Counted from the first letter of the stretch, positions 39,551-49,386 are shown. The stretch: DNA of 64,000 bases from Rhodocyclaceae bacterium (GCA_030681195.1 JAUXXJ010000051.1:51435-115434); one strand, 5' to 3'. Made by a program: numbers and translations. The notes: generated by a model not told the origin, from the letters alone.

Positions 39551-41811
39551 ACGCCCCCGCTACTCCAAAATACGCCGCCTACGTTTGTTCCGGCTGCGGC
39601 ATCGGCGACAAGCTCAATGTCCCCGCGCTGGAAAAGGTCGCCACCAAGGAAGGCAAGATGGCCTTGGTGAAAACCCACGAATTCCTCTGCAATGCCGCAG
39701 GCGTGCAGATGATTCGTGACGATATCGCCAACGAAGGCGTCACCCACCTCTGTATCGCTGCCTGCTCACGTCGCGCCAAGGCCGAAGCCTTCCAGTTCGC
39801 TGGTGTCGCCATGTCGCGTGCCAACTTGCGCGAAGGCGTGATCTGGGTCGTCGCCGAAGGCGCCGATCATGACGAAGTGCGTCAGGAAATGGCCGAAGAC
39901 TACGTCCGCATGGGTTGCGCCGAGGTCAAGAAGATGGCCGCACCGGCCGGCAACGTCAAGGAATCGTCGAGCAAGAAGATTCTCGTCGTTGGTGGCGGCA
40001 TGTCCGGCATGACGGCGGCCCTCGCGGCGGCCGATGCTGGCTACGAGGTCGTGCTGGTCGAGAAGACCGGCGCCCTCGGCGGTTTCGCCAACAATCTTTA
40101 TAAGCGTGTGCCCTTCAACGGCCCGTATGCCGAGCCGCAAGAAGTCGGCGCTGGCGAGACGGCGGCCCAGGTCACCGGCAACAGCAAAATCAAGGTCTAC
40201 CTCAACTCGACCGTCACCGAGACCGCCGGCGCGCCCGGCCGCTTCGCTGTCAAGATCGCCGCCGAATCGGGCAGCATCAGCGAAGAATTGTGCGGTGCCA
40301 TCGTCCAGGCGACCGGCTTCACCACCTACCCGCTCGACAAGCTGCCTGAACTGGGCGGCGGCCAGGCTAACGTGGTCGACCAAGTCGGCCTCGAAGCTCT
40401 CGCCAAATCCGCCAACGGCGGCGCCATCAAGCGTGCCGACGGCCAGGAAGTGAAGAGCGTCGTCTTCGTGCAGTGTGCCGGTCAACGCGGCCACGGCGGC
40501 AACGGCAGCGGTGCACATCTCGACTATTGCTCCGGCCACTGCTGCGCCACCAGCATCAAGCAGGCGATGTACTTCAAGGACCAGAACCCCGATGTCGACA
40601 CGGTCGTGATGTATTCCGACCTGCGCGTGCCGGGCATGGGCGAAGACTTCTACCGCAGCGCCCAGCAGAAGGGCGTGATCTTCACCAAAGCCAAGGTCAA
40701 TGGCGTCACCGGTGGCAACAGCTGCAAGGTTGACTTCAAGGATCTGATCCTCGATGAGGACGTCACCACCGATGCCGACCTCGTCGTGCTGGCAACCGGC
40801 CAGGTGCCAACCGCCGGCGTCGACCTCGACGAATGGACAGCCACCGTCACCGCCGCCGAGAGTGGCGATGCCGCAGCCGTCGAGAAGAAGTCTGAACTGC
40901 AAAAGATTTCCGTGCTCAACCTGAACTACCGTCAGGGCCCGGACATGCCGCAGTTCAAGTATGGCTTCGCCGACTCGCACTTCATCTGCTTCCCCTACGA
41001 GACGCGCCGCACCGGCATCTACGCCGCTGGCCCGACCCGTCGGCCGATGGACATGTTCCAGGCCACGGAAGACGCCACCGGCGCCGCATTGAAGGCGATC
41101 CAGACTGTCGAGAACGTCGCGCAAGGCCGTGCTGCACTGCCGCGCGCCGGCGACCTCTCCTTCCCGAAGGCCCGTCTCGAAGGCTGCACGCAGTGCAAGC
41201 GCTGCACAGTGGAATGCCCATTCGGCGCCATTGACGAAGACGAAAAGCGCTTCCCGGTGTTCAACGAAGAGCGCTGCCGCCGTTGCGGTACCTGCATGGG
41301 CGCCTGCCCGGTGCGCGTCATCTCTTTCGAGAACTACAGTTGTGACACCGTCGGCATGCAGGTCAAGGCCGTCAATGTGCCGGACGAGTTCGAAGAGAAG
41401 CCACGCATCCTGATCCTCGCCTGCGAAAACGACGCCTATCCAGCGCTTGATATGGCCGGCCTGCAACGCATGACCTACTCGGCTTTCGTGCGTGCGATCC
41501 CGGTCCGTTGCCTCGGCTCGGTGAACACCATCTGGATCACCGACGCGCTGAACTCCGGCTACGACGGCGTGATGATGATGGGTTGCAAGCGTGGCGACGA
41601 ATACCAGTGCCACTTCGTCAAAGGCTCGGAAATGGCCTTCTATCGCATGAGCAAGATCGGCGACACGCTGAAGCAGCTAGGCCTTGAGGAAGAGCGTGTC
41701 CAGACGCAGGAAGTCGCCATCACCGACAACACCCGCGTGGTCAAACTCATCAACGACTATGTGGCGCAGCTCACCGAAATGGGCCCGTCCCCGATGAAGG
41801 GCTTCGGCTAA
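39547..41811 (+). CDS. qmoB: QmoB-like HdrA/MvhD fusion flavoprotein
   Basis: Second flavin subunit, 754 residues. An N-terminal domain (CSGCGIGDKLN; CIAACSRRAKAEAF) is followed by FAD-binding GGGMSGMTAALAAADAG (about 144-160), two 4Fe-4S motifs CTQCKRCTVECP and CRRCGTCMGACP (about 545-590), and a C-terminal MvhD/FrhD-like domain (MMMGCKRGDEYQCHFVKG). A dispersed-repeat copy encodes VGAGETA at about residues 200-206. Part of a four-gene operon qmoA-qmoB-hdrC-hdrB. Confidence 0.87.
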   Translation: MNAPATPKYAAYVCSGCGIGDKLNVPALEKVATKEGKMALVKTHEFLCNAAGVQMIRDDIANEGVTHLCIAACSRRAKAEAFQFAGVAMSRANLREGVIWVVAEGADHDEVRQEMAEDYVRMGCAEVKKMAAPAGNVKESSSKKILVVGGGMSGMTAALAAADAGYEVVLVEKTGALGGFANNLYKRVPFNGPYAEPQEVGAGETAAQVTGNSKIKVYLNSTVTETAGAPGRFAVKIAAESGSISEELCGAIVQATGFTTYPLDKLPELGGGQANVVDQVGLEALAKSANGGAIKRADGQEVKSVVFVQCAGQRGHGGNGSGAHLDYCSGHCCATSIKQAMYFKDQNPDVDTVVMYSDLRVPGMGEDFYRSAQQKGVIFTKAKVNGVTGGNSCKVDFKDLILDEDVTTDADLVVLATGQVPTAGVDLDEWTATVTAAESGDAAAVEKKSELQKISVLNLNYRQGPDMPQFKYGFADSHFICFPYETRRTGIYAAGPTRRPMDMFQATEDATGAALKAIQTVENVAQGRAALPRAGDLSFPKARLEGCTQCKRCTVECPFGAIDEDEKRFPVFNEERCRRCGTCMGACPVRVISFENYSCDTVGMQVKAVNVPDEFEEKPRILILACENDAYPALDMAGLQRMTYSAFVRAIPVRCLGSVNTIWITDALNSGYDGVMMMGCKRGDEYQCHFVKGSEMAFYRMSKIGDTLKQLGLEEERVQTQEVAITDNTRVVKLINDYVAQLTEMGPSPMKGFG
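40140..40163 (+). repeat. Dispersed 24-bp repeat, copy 12 (in qmoB)
   Basis: Core with GAGAC, leader AGAA. Coding sense in qmoB, read VGAGETA. Confidence 0.93.
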
Positions 41812-41824
41812 GAGGATCGAGACG

Positions 41825-42436
41825 ATGACTACCGCAAACCCCAAGTACAAAAACAGCTTCCTCAAGGAAGTCGAGGCCAACGTCGAAGACGGTCACATGG
41901 TCAAGATGTGCATGCAGTGCGGCGTCTGCGCCGGCTCCTGCCCGCTCGGCCCGCACTGGGAGCATTCGCCCCAGAAGATCTTCATGATGATTCGCGCCGG
42001 CAAGCGCGAGGAAGTGCTGTCGTCCGACTCGATGTGGATGTGCACCTCCTGCTACAACTGCATCGTGCGCTGCCCGCGCAAGTTGCCGATCACGCACATC
42101 ATGCACGGTCTGGCCAACTACGCGCATCGCCTCGGCCTCGCCCCGCAGGGCCAGCCGACGCGCGATATCGCCAAGCTGTTCTGGAACAACATCATCAAAA
42201 CCGGGCGCGTCAATGAACTGACCTTCTCGCTGGCGATGTATTTCAAGGACGGCTTCGGTCAGGGCATCAAGAACGCCATGGCCATGCAGGGTGTCGGTCT
42301 TGGCCTCGTCAAGGCCAAGCGCCTCAACCCGATGGAAATTCTCGGTGGCCACTCGTGCAAAGACAAGAGCGGCATTCACAAGATGATCGCCAAAGCGCGT
42401 GAAATCGAAGACCGCCGCAAGGGCTTCGCCCAATAA
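41825..42436 (+). CDS. hdrC: HdrC-like iron-sulfur protein of the Qmo-Hdr complex
   Basis: A 203-residue protein with two 4Fe-4S motifs, CMQCGVCAGSCPLG and CTSCYNCIVRCPRK. It is soluble, unlike QmoC of sulfate reducers, which fuses this domain to a membrane haem b part. In sulfur oxidisers QmoC is replaced by separate HdrC and HdrB proteins (family knowledge), which matches this operon. Confidence 0.88.
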   Translation: MTTANPKYKNSFLKEVEANVEDGHMVKMCMQCGVCAGSCPLGPHWEHSPQKIFMMIRAGKREEVLSSDSMWMCTSCYNCIVRCPRKLPITHIMHGLANYAHRLGLAPQGQPTRDIAKLFWNNIIKTGRVNELTFSLAMYFKDGFGQGIKNAMAMQGVGLGLVKAKRLNPMEILGGHSCKDKSGIHKMIAKAREIEDRRKGFAQ

Positions 42437-42455
42437 GCCCAGAGGAGACGAACGA

Positions 42456-43352
42456 ATGTCGAAGAAGCAATACGCGTTTTACCCCGGCTGCTCGTCGCAG
42501 GCCAAGGCGTCAGCCGACAACTTTGTCCGCTCGATTGATGTCGTCTGCGAGAAGCTCGACGTCCAGTTGAACGAGATCCCTGACTGGAACTGCTGCGGCG
42601 CCTCGATCGGCTACGGCGAAGGCGGTGAATTGCCGCGTCTGGCCCTATCAGCGCGCAACCTCGCGCTGGCGGAGACTAACTTCGCCGGACAGGACATGGT
42701 CTCGGTCTGCCCCGCCTGCTGGCTCGCCTCGCGCGAGACTGCCGAGCGCCTGCACGAATCCAACAGCCTGCTCGCCGAAACCAACGAAGCGCTGAAAGAA
42801 GCCGGCCTCACCTTCAAGGGTGAAGTCAAAGCGCGCCACTTCGTCGAAGTGCTGATCGAGGACATCGGTTGGGACAAGATGAAATCGCAAGTGGTCAAGC
42901 CGCTCGACGGTCTCAAGTTCGCCGGCTACGTCGGCTGCCAGACCAACCGTCCGTTCGGCATCGTCGGCGAGTCCTTTGAAAATCCGCAGTACCTCGACAA
43001 GATGATCGAGACCTGTGGCGGCGAAGCCGTCGCCTACGACCAGAAAGTCACCTGCTGCGGCGGTGCGCTGGCCTTCTCCGAGCCGGAAAAGGCACAGAAG
43101 CAGATTCGCGACATCGTCGAATCCGCCTACGATCACGGCGCCGACATCATCGTCACGCCCTGCCAGTTGTGCCAGGCCAACGTCGAGATCTACCAGTCCG
43201 AGATCAACAAGAAACAGGGCACCAAGTTCAATATGCCCGTCGTCTACTACTCGCAGTTGATGACGCTCGCCTACGGCGGCACCGCCCGGCAGGCCGGCCT
43301 CGACGGCCAGTTGATCAAGGCCGAGAAGCTCGAAAAGATCGCCGGCAAGTAA
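42456..43352 (+). CDS. hdrB: HdrB-like protein with two CCG domains
   Basis: A 298-residue protein with two cysteine-rich CCG-type domains: YPGCSSQAKAS ... NCCGAS ... CPACW, and GYVGCQTNRP ... CCGGALAF ... TPCQLCQAN. In methanogen HdrB these bind non-cubane 4Fe-4S clusters that cleave heterodisulfide. The ATG at 42456 has AGAGGAGACG upstream. Last gene of the operon, followed by a 13-bp-stem terminator. Confidence 0.88.
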   Translation: MSKKQYAFYPGCSSQAKASADNFVRSIDVVCEKLDVQLNEIPDWNCCGASIGYGEGGELPRLALSARNLALAETNFAGQDMVSVCPACWLASRETAERLHESNSLLAETNEALKEAGLTFKGEVKARHFVEVLIEDIGWDKMKSQVVKPLDGLKFAGYVGCQTNRPFGIVGESFENPQYLDKMIETCGGEAVAYDQKVTCCGGALAFSEPEKAQKQIRDIVESAYDHGADIIVTPCQLCQANVEIYQSEINKKQGTKFNMPVVYYSQLMTLAYGGTARQAGLDGQLIKAEKLEKIAGK

Positions 43353-43386
43353 GCAGGAACGCATTAAAGGGGCAAAAGGGGATAGG

Positions 43387-43422
43387 CGGCCGGCGCAGTT
43401 TGACTGCGCCGGCCGTTTTTTT
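43387..43422 (+). terminator. Strong rho-independent terminator of qmoAB-hdrCB
   Basis: A perfect 13-bp stem (CGGCCGGCGCAGT and its complement, loop TTG) is followed by seven T. It separates the Qmo-Hdr operon from the tRNA gene. Confidence 0.93.
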
Positions 43423-43446
43423 CGTTGCTATACTTCGTTCCATCGT

Positions 43447-43522
43447 GGGGGGGTAGCTCAGCTGGGAGAGCGCCTGGTTCGCAATCAGGAGGTCGTGAGT
43501 TCGATCCTCATCCTCTCCACCA
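43447..43522 (+). tRNA. tRNA-Ala (anticodon CGC)
   Basis: A 76-base cloverleaf: acceptor GGGGGGG pairs with CCTCTCC through two G-U pairs, including G3-U70, the alanine identity element. D arm TAGCTCAGCTGGGAGAGC, anticodon stem-loop CCTGG-TTCGCAA-TCAGG (anticodon CGC), T arm GTGAG-TTCGATC-CTCAT, discriminator A and encoded CCA. An open frame running through it into the next gene is spurious. Confidence 0.94.
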
Positions 43523-43547
43523 TCCAACGCCCAAGCAGGTTGGCCTG

Positions 43548-44522
43548 ATGAAAATCGACTTCCGGTTCCGATTGCTCTGTCTTTCTGGCTTGCTGATACT
43601 GGGCGGCTGCATTCTTCAGCTGCCCACACAGCCAGTAGCCCAACCGGATGCAACCACCGCGCAATCGAAACCTCAAGCACAACCTGTCACGCCCAAGTGC
43701 CAGGGCTTGCCAAAGCGAAAAGTGCTGGTGACGGCCTTCCCGATGCGTTACCCGGAGCAAATCAAATCCGGTGAGTTCATGGGTTGGGCGCAAGTCACGG
43801 GCGAAGAACTGAAGCGGGCGATTGAAAGTAAAGGCAGATTGCTGGCCTCATCCGCCGCCCACCGTTTTCCCTTCGAGTCTGCCGACAAGGCCCCAGCACT
43901 GGAGCAGGATCAGGGGGGCGTGCTGATCAGCCGCTGGGCCGCGCAGGAAAACGTGCAGTATGTGATTGCCGGCGTTATCCATGATTTTGGTGTGTCGAAG
44001 CTGAAAGGCGTCATTCCCGAAAGGCAAATGCACGTCGAAGCCTACCTCTACGAGGCCCATAGCAGCACCCTGCTGGCCCGTCAGTCTTTTGCCCGCCAGT
44101 TACCGTTCGGGGGCATACCCAAGTCTGTCACCCCCGGCACCAGCGAATTTGCCACCTCACGGCTGGGCGAAACCTTCAACAGCCTGATCGACGAAATGGC
44201 TCAATGGGCTGAGGAGACGCTAGCCTGCCTGCCATTTTCAGTCAGTGTGACGCGCGTCGATGAGCGGCGCCTGTCACTCGACCGTGGCAGCGACGCGGGT
44301 ATTACGGTCGGTATGGCTGTCCAGTCCTGGCGCCCGGGTAGCGCGCCGCCGGCTCGCCATCCGAGCGTGCCGGCCACGGCAAAACCACAGCCCACCGCCA
44401 TCATCAGGCACGTCGAGGGTAAGACGAGCATCGCGGAAATTCCCGCGCAGCGCTTTCCACCGACGGTACGTGTCGGTGACGTACTCTTTCTTGCCGATAC
44501 GGACGGACGTAACAAGCCGTAA
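43548..44522 (+). CDS. FlgT-like outer-membrane lipoprotein
   Basis: A 324-residue lipoprotein: signal with lipobox LILGGC (Cys acylated). The mature part (RKVLVTAFPMRYPEQIKSG ... ELKRAIESKGRLLASSAAHR) and the C-terminal barrel-like VTRVDERRLSLDRGSDAGI followed by VGMAVQSW resemble FlgT, a flagellar outer-ring protein. No flagellar genes are nearby, so the role is open. Its TAA stop overlaps a dispersed-repeat copy. The ATG at 43548 follows the tRNA by 25 bases. Confidence 0.65.
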   Translation: MKIDFRFRLLCLSGLLILGGCILQLPTQPVAQPDATTAQSKPQAQPVTPKCQGLPKRKVLVTAFPMRYPEQIKSGEFMGWAQVTGEELKRAIESKGRLLASSAAHRFPFESADKAPALEQDQGGVLISRWAAQENVQYVIAGVIHDFGVSKLKGVIPERQMHVEAYLYEAHSSTLLARQSFARQLPFGGIPKSVTPGTSEFATSRLGETFNSLIDEMAQWAEETLACLPFSVSVTRVDERRLSLDRGSDAGITVGMAVQSWRPGSAPPARHPSVPATAKPQPTAIIRHVEGKTSIAEIPAQRFPPTVRVGDVLFLADTDGRNKP

Positions 44523-44544
44523 AAGTCGGCGCTGGCGGGACGGC
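44521..44544 (+). repeat. Dispersed 24-bp repeat, copy 13 (at stop of FlgT-like gene)
   Basis: Full-consensus copy; its AA forms the end of the TAA stop codon of the lipoprotein gene. Confidence 0.96.
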
Positions 44545-44573
44545 AGTGATGGCCGTTCAGCTAGAATTTCCGC

Positions 44574-45836
44574 ATGAATCCTCGCCGCCGCAAATTACTC
44601 ATCATCGCCGCTTCCGCGTTACTCGCGGGCACCGGATATGCAGGCTATCGGCTTTTTCTTGCGGCGCCGACAGCGCCAGAATTCAAACTTGCCACCACCG
44701 AGCGCGGCCCGATTACCGCAACGGTTGCCGCAACAGGCACGCTTAACCCGGTGACCGCTGTACAGGTCAGTTCGCAGATTTCCGGCCAGATTCAGAAGAT
44801 CTACGTCGATTTCAACAGTATCGTCAAAGCGGGCGAATTGATCGCCCAGATTTCCCCCGAGACCTACCAACATCGCGTGCGTCAGGCCGAGGCCGATCTT
44901 GAAGCGGCGCGCGCCACGGTCGCCGTACAGCAGGCCGAGATCTATCGCTCGAAGGTCAATCTCGCCGATGCCGAACGCGACTATGCCCGCAAGCAATCGC
45001 TGGTTGCGAAGAATTTCATCTCCCCGGCGGAACTTGACAAAGTGCTCACCACACTGGAAGCGGCACGTGCCCAGATGCGGGTGGTCGAAGCACAAGCCGC
45101 CAACAGTGCTGCGCTGGTCAAACAGCGCGAGGCCCAACTGGGTCAGACGCGGGTCGATCTCGGCCGCACCGAGATTCGCGCCCCTGTGGATGGCATCGTC
45201 ATCAAGCGCAGTGTCGAACCGGGACAAACCGTTGCGGCCAGTTTGCAGGCACCGGAAATGTTCGTGATTGCCAAGAGCCTGGCTGACATGCAGGTGGAAA
45301 CCTCCATCGATGAAGCCGACGTCGGCCGCCTGCAACCTGGGCAGGAGGCCAATTTCACGGTGGATGCCTTCCCCGGCAAGCGCTTCAAGGGCGAGGTGAC
45401 GCAGGTGCGCAAGGCGGCGCAGGTGGTGTCCAATGTTGTCACCTACACAGCGGTGGTCTCTGCTGCCAACCCGGATCAGTTGTTGTTGCCGGGCATGACC
45501 GCCAACGTTCGCGTCATCACCGCACAGAAGGACAGCGTGTTGAAAGTGCCGAATGCCGCCTTGCGCTTTCGTCCGCCCGCTACAGGCGACAATGAAAAGT
45601 CGGCGCCGGCAGGACGGCAACCGGGTTCGGGCAAAGGCGGCAAGAGCGGCGCCGGCAGCGGCAAGGTCTGGACGCTGGGCGCGGATGGCTCCCCCAGCGC
45701 CATTGATCTCAAGACCGGCATCAACGATGGCAACCAGACCGAAGTGCTCGACGGCGCGCTGCAGGAAGGCCAGCAAGTCATCGTGGGCGTCGTTGCTGCA
45801 ACGGACAAGAAGCCCACCCCGCCGCGCATGTTCTGA
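44574..45836 (+). CDS. MacA-type periplasmic adaptor (RND/HlyD family)
   Basis: Membrane-fusion subunit of a MacAB-like tripartite exporter. 420 residues: N-terminal membrane anchor ([19 protein letters not shown]), lipoyl half-motifs ([20 protein letters not shown] and [20 protein letters not shown]), a coiled-coil hairpin between them, and beta-barrel/MP domains. A dispersed-repeat copy encodes KSAPAGRQ near residues 342-349, in a Gly/Ser/Lys-rich insert that is probably a flexible loop. Followed by ATPase and permease genes. Confidence 0.9.
   Translation: MNPRRRKLLIIAASALLAGTGYAGYRLFLAAPTAPEFKLATTERGPITATVAATGTLNPVTAVQVSSQISGQIQKIYVDFNSIVKAGELIAQISPETYQHRVRQAEADLEAARATVAVQQAEIYRSKVNLADAERDYARKQSLVAKNFISPAELDKVLTTLEAARAQMRVVEAQAANSAALVKQREAQLGQTRVDLGRTEIRAPVDGIVIKRSVEPGQTVAASLQAPEMFVIAKSLADMQVETSIDEADVGRLQPGQEANFTVDAFPGKRFKGEVTQVRKAAQVVSNVVTYTAVVSAANPDQLLLPGMTANVRVITAQKDSVLKVPNAALRFRPPATGDNEKSAPAGRQPGSGKGGKSGAGSGKVWTLGADGSPSAIDLKTGINDGNQTEVLDGALQEGQQVIVGVVAATDKKPTPPRMF
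45595..45618 (+). repeat. Dispersed 24-bp repeat, copy 14 (in macA-like gene)
   Basis: Core GTCGGCGCCGGCAGGACGGC, leader AAAA. Coding orientation but another frame, read KSAPAGRQ. Confidence 0.92.
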
Positions 45837-45841
45837 TCGCG

Positions 45842-46525
45842 ATGGCCGCGCCGCTGATTCGCACCGACAACCTGGCCAAGCATTATCGGCTGGGGGAGAC
45901 GGATGTGCCTGCGCTGCAAGGTGTCACGCTTGAGATTGCCCGTGGCGAGTTTGTCGCCGTGATGGGGCCCTCCGGTTCGGGCAAATCCACCTTCATGAAT
46001 CTTCTCGGCTGCCTCGACCAGCCGAGTGGCGGGCGCTACTGGCTGGATGAGCAGGAAGTGTCGACACTCTCGGACGATGCCCTGTCGACTTTGCGCAACC
46101 GTAAGCTCGGCTTCGTGTTCCAGCACTTCAATCTGCTGCCACGCACCTCGGCGCTCGACAATGTCGCCCTGCCCTTGCTCTATCGCGGCCTCCCGGCCAG
46201 CGAACGGCATGCGCTGGCTGCGCAGCGCCTTGGGCAGGTCGGCCTGTCTGAACGCATGGATCACCATCCTGCGCAATTGTCCGGGGGGCAACAGCAACGT
46301 GTCGCGATTGCACGCGCCCTGGTCGGCAATCCATCCCTGCTGCTCGCCGATGAGCCGACCGGCGCACTGGATACGCGCACTGGCAGCGAGATCATGGCGC
46401 TGCTGCAGCAACTCAACCAGGAAGGCATCACCATCGTGCTGGTGACCCACGAGCACGACATTGCCGCCTACGCAGATCGCATCATCCATTTTCGCGACGG
46501 TCGCGTGGTCTCGGAATCAACATGA
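45842..46525 (+). CDS. ABC transporter ATPase (MacB N-terminal/LolD type)
   Basis: A 227-residue nucleotide-binding protein: Walker [10 protein letters not shown], signature [15 protein letters not shown], Walker [13 protein letters not shown], switch His in VLVTHEHDI. In E. coli MacB this domain is fused to the permease; here it is separate, overlapping the permease gene by four bases. Confidence 0.94.
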   Translation: MAAPLIRTDNLAKHYRLGETDVPALQGVTLEIARGEFVAVMGPSGSGKSTFMNLLGCLDQPSGGRYWLDEQEVSTLSDDALSTLRNRKLGFVFQHFNLLPRTSALDNVALPLLYRGLPASERHALAAQRLGQVGLSERMDHHPAQLSGGQQQRVAIARALVGNPSLLLADEPTGALDTRTGSEIMALLQQLNQEGITIVLVTHEHDIAAYADRIIHFRDGRVVSEST

Positions 46526-47760
46526 ACTTCCTCGCCACCTTCGCCATTGCCCTCAAGGCTCTACGTGTCAACAAGCTACGCTCGGCGTTGACCATGCTCG
46601 GCATCATCATTGGCGTGGCCGCCGTCATCATCATGATCGCCGTCGGCAGCGGTGCCCGTGCACAAGTGGAAGCGCAGATCCGCAGCCTCGGTGCCAATTT
46701 GATGATGGTGTTTTCCGCGTCACCGTCCTTTACCGGCGCACGCACTGCCGCCGGCTCGACGCACACGATCAGCGAGGACGACGCCTACGCCATCGCCCGC
46801 GAGCTGCCGGATGTCATCGCCACTGCCGCCCCCACCTTGCGCGGCAGCGGCCAGATTGTTGCCGGCAACAGCAACTGGTCGACGGGCTTCCATGGTGTCA
46901 CACCGGAATATTTCGACGTACGCGAATGGAATCTCGCCGAAGGCCGCTTCTTCGAAGCCGCTGAAATCAACGGTGCAGCCAAAGTGGTCATCCTCGGCAA
47001 GACCGTCGCCACCAATCTGTTCGGGGACATGAGTCCGATTGACGAGGTCGTCCGCATCCGCACCGTGCCGCTCACTGTCATTGGCATATTGGCGGAAAAA
47101 GGTCAAAGCCCGGGTGGCAGCGATCTCGACGACGTCGTGCTGATGCCGATCACCACGGCGCGCAATCGCGTACTGGGGGCGACGGCGCTGGCCAAATCAC
47201 GTTCGGTCGGCTCGATCCAGATCAAGATGCTGGACGGTGCCGACAGCAAACTGGCCGAAGAGCGCGTGCGCGAATTGCTGCGCCAACGCCATCGTCTGCA
47301 GCCCGGCCAGGACGACGACTTCACCTTGCGCAACCTCACCGAAATTCTCCAGACGCGCGAAGAGTCCTCACGCGTCATGGCGCTGCTGCTCGCTGCGGTC
47401 GCCTCGGTCTCACTGCTGGTGGGCGGCATTGGCATCATGAACATCATGCTGGTTTCCGTCACCGAGCGCACCCGTGAAATCGGCCTGCGCCGTGCCGTGG
47501 GCGCCCGCTCGGGGGACATCCTGCGCCAGTTCCTCATCGAAGCGGTGACGCTGGCCCTGATCGGCGGATTGATTGGCGTCCTGCTCGGCAGCGGCGGCGC
47601 GCAGTTGATTGGCTATTACGCCGGCTGGCCGATCGCGCTGTCGGCCAGCGCCACCACGCTGGCGGTGGGTTTTGCTGCGGCCATTGGCATTTTCTTTGGC
47701 TACTATCCGGCTCGCAAGGCGGCCCATATGTCGCCCATCGAAGCGCTGCGGCACGAGTAA
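46522..47760 (+). CDS. ABC transporter permease (MacB/FtsX type)
   Basis: A 412-residue permease: N-terminal helix ([20 protein letters not shown]), a large periplasmic MacB_PCD domain, and three C-terminal helices with the FtsX core ([36 protein letters not shown]). With the two preceding genes it forms a MacAB-like efflux system; the substrate (macrolide, lipopeptide, haem or other) cannot be told. Confidence 0.92.
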   Translation: MNFLATFAIALKALRVNKLRSALTMLGIIIGVAAVIIMIAVGSGARAQVEAQIRSLGANLMMVFSASPSFTGARTAAGSTHTISEDDAYAIARELPDVIATAAPTLRGSGQIVAGNSNWSTGFHGVTPEYFDVREWNLAEGRFFEAAEINGAAKVVILGKTVATNLFGDMSPIDEVVRIRTVPLTVIGILAEKGQSPGGSDLDDVVLMPITTARNRVLGATALAKSRSVGSIQIKMLDGADSKLAEERVRELLRQRHRLQPGQDDDFTLRNLTEILQTREESSRVMALLLAAVASVSLLVGGIGIMNIMLVSVTERTREIGLRRAVGARSGDILRQFLIEAVTLALIGGLIGVLLGSGGAQLIGYYAGWPIALSASATTLAVGFAAAIGIFFGYYPARKAAHMSPIEALRHE

Positions 47761-47834
47761 GCGCGTTAGCACTGTAATAATTCTTCGGGGGGCTAGCCCC
47801 TAGAATCGGGCCGTTTGTAATACATTCGTCACCA

Positions 47835-49370
47835 ATGTCCCAAGAAATCGAACTCAAGCTGGCTTTGCCGGAAGCGGAGCATCACAACTTTCTGCGCCAC
47901 CCGTTGCTCAGAAAGGCGACCCGACGGGAAAGCTACCAGCTGGTCAATCTCTATTACGACACCCCGGAACTTGCCTTGCGCAAGCACGGTGTGGCATTGC
48001 GCCTGCGCGCCCAGGGCAAGGTCTGGCTGCAGACGGTCAAGTGCGCTGGCCAAGCCGCAGGCGGCATCTCGGCGCGCCCGGAATGGGAAACGCCCTACGC
48101 CGGCCACTTCGACTTTTCCGCCGTCGACGATCTTGCCGTGCGCGACTGGCTGGATCGGCCCAAGCTGCGTAGTCGGATCGCCCCGATCTTCGAAACCAAC
48201 TTCATGCGCATGGCCTGGATCCTGGCACCGGCAGCGGGCACCGAGCTCATGCTGGTCCTCGATCGTGGCTGGATCGCTGCGGGTGGGCGGCGCGAAGCGA
48301 TCTCGGAAATCGAAATCGAACTCCTGCATGGCGATGCCGCCCAGCTATTTTCTGTCGCCCGTACGCTAGCCGTGCGGGTACCGGTGGCACCCGCCGCGCG
48401 CTCGAAGGCCGATCGCGGCTATCGCTTGTTCAAGCAGGTCCCGATGACGCCCGTCAAGGCTGCGCCGCTGGCGTTGGCAGCGGCAGACGATCCGGTCGTG
48501 GCTTTCTCGCGCATCGCCCTGTCCTGCCTCGATCATCTGCAGCAAAACCATGTCGGCGCAGTTTCTGTGGAAGACCCGGAATACATCCATCAGATGCGCG
48601 TCGCCACGCGCCGTCTGCGGGCCGCGCTGCGCTTGTTTGCACCGCTGTTGCCCGCCGACTTTGCGACGCCAATGGTGGCCGCGCTGCGTGACATGATGGC
48701 CGTGCTCGGCCAGGCGCGCGACCTCGATGTGCTGCTGGCGGAAATCGCCGAGCCGGTCTTGCACGCCCTGCCGGATGAACCGCGTCTGGCGGCACTGATC
48801 GGCATCATCACCGACCGGCGTTTCGAACGTCGTCGCGCCGCCGTCGATTTTCTGCGTTCGCCCCGCTACGGCCTAGTTACGCTTGAAACACTGGCTGATC
48901 TGCATGGTCATGCCGAAAAAGTCGGCGTTGGCGAGGCGGCTCCTGAAACCGCTGCCCAAATGCAGCAGCTCGGCGAGTTTGCTACCGACCGTCTACAACG
49001 CCTGCGCAAGAAGGTACTCAAGCTGGCCCGCGCCGCCCGCATCGACGATCCGCCCTCGCTGCATGCCCTGCGTATCGGTATCAAGCGGCTGCGCTATGCC
49101 TTGGAATTTTTCTCACCGCTAGCTTCACCCATCGCCATGCGCCGAATCCTGGGCCATCTTGCCACCCTGCAGGAAACCCTCGGTCAGATCAATGATCTTG
49201 CCAATGCGGGTGAGCTGCTGATGGACTGTGCTGGTAAGGATGCCCCCCTGCGCGAGGCCGTTACCCTGATCGGCGGCTGGCATGGCCCGCGCCACCATGC
49301 CCTGTTGGCGGCGATCAAGCCGGGACTGAAACATCTCGGTAATCTTCGCCTGCCAAAATTACGCCCCTGA
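47835..49370 (+). CDS. CYTH-CHAD domain protein
   Basis: A 511-residue protein. The CYTH (triphosphate tunnel) domain begins with the EIELKL motif and occupies about residues 1-200, suggesting inorganic triphosphatase activity. The helical CHAD domain (HQMRVATRRLRAALRLF; RIGIKRLRYALEFFSPL) binds polyphosphate in known members. A diverged repeat copy encodes KVGVGEAA at about residues 361-368. Next to sixA, a common pairing. Confidence 0.9.
   Translation: MSQEIELKLALPEAEHHNFLRHPLLRKATRRESYQLVNLYYDTPELALRKHGVALRLRAQGKVWLQTVKCAGQAAGGISARPEWETPYAGHFDFSAVDDLAVRDWLDRPKLRSRIAPIFETNFMRMAWILAPAAGTELMLVLDRGWIAAGGRREAISEIEIELLHGDAAQLFSVARTLAVRVPVAPAARSKADRGYRLFKQVPMTPVKAAPLALAAADDPVVAFSRIALSCLDHLQQNHVGAVSVEDPEYIHQMRVATRRLRAALRLFAPLLPADFATPMVAALRDMMAVLGQARDLDVLLAEIAEPVLHALPDEPRLAALIGIITDRRFERRRAAVDFLRSPRYGLVTLETLADLHGHAEKVGVGEAAPETAAQMQQLGEFATDRLQRLRKKVLKLARAARIDDPPSLHALRIGIKRLRYALEFFSPLASPIAMRRILGHLATLQETLGQINDLANAGELLMDCAGKDAPLREAVTLIGGWHGPRHHALLAAIKPGLKHLGNLRLPKLRP
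48917..48940 (+). repeat. Dispersed 24-bp repeat, copy 15 (in CYTH-CHAD gene)
   Basis: The most diverged accepted copy: core GTCGGCGTTGGCGAGGCGGC, leader AAAA, three transitions. Read KVGVGEAA. Confidence 0.88.
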
Positions 49371-49386
49371 TCTAACAGGGAAGCTC

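Noticed and set aside
43425..43547. Open frame through the tRNA-Ala gene joined to the lipoprotein
   Set aside because: The tRNA cloverleaf is complete and the lipoprotein signal with lipobox starts at 43548.
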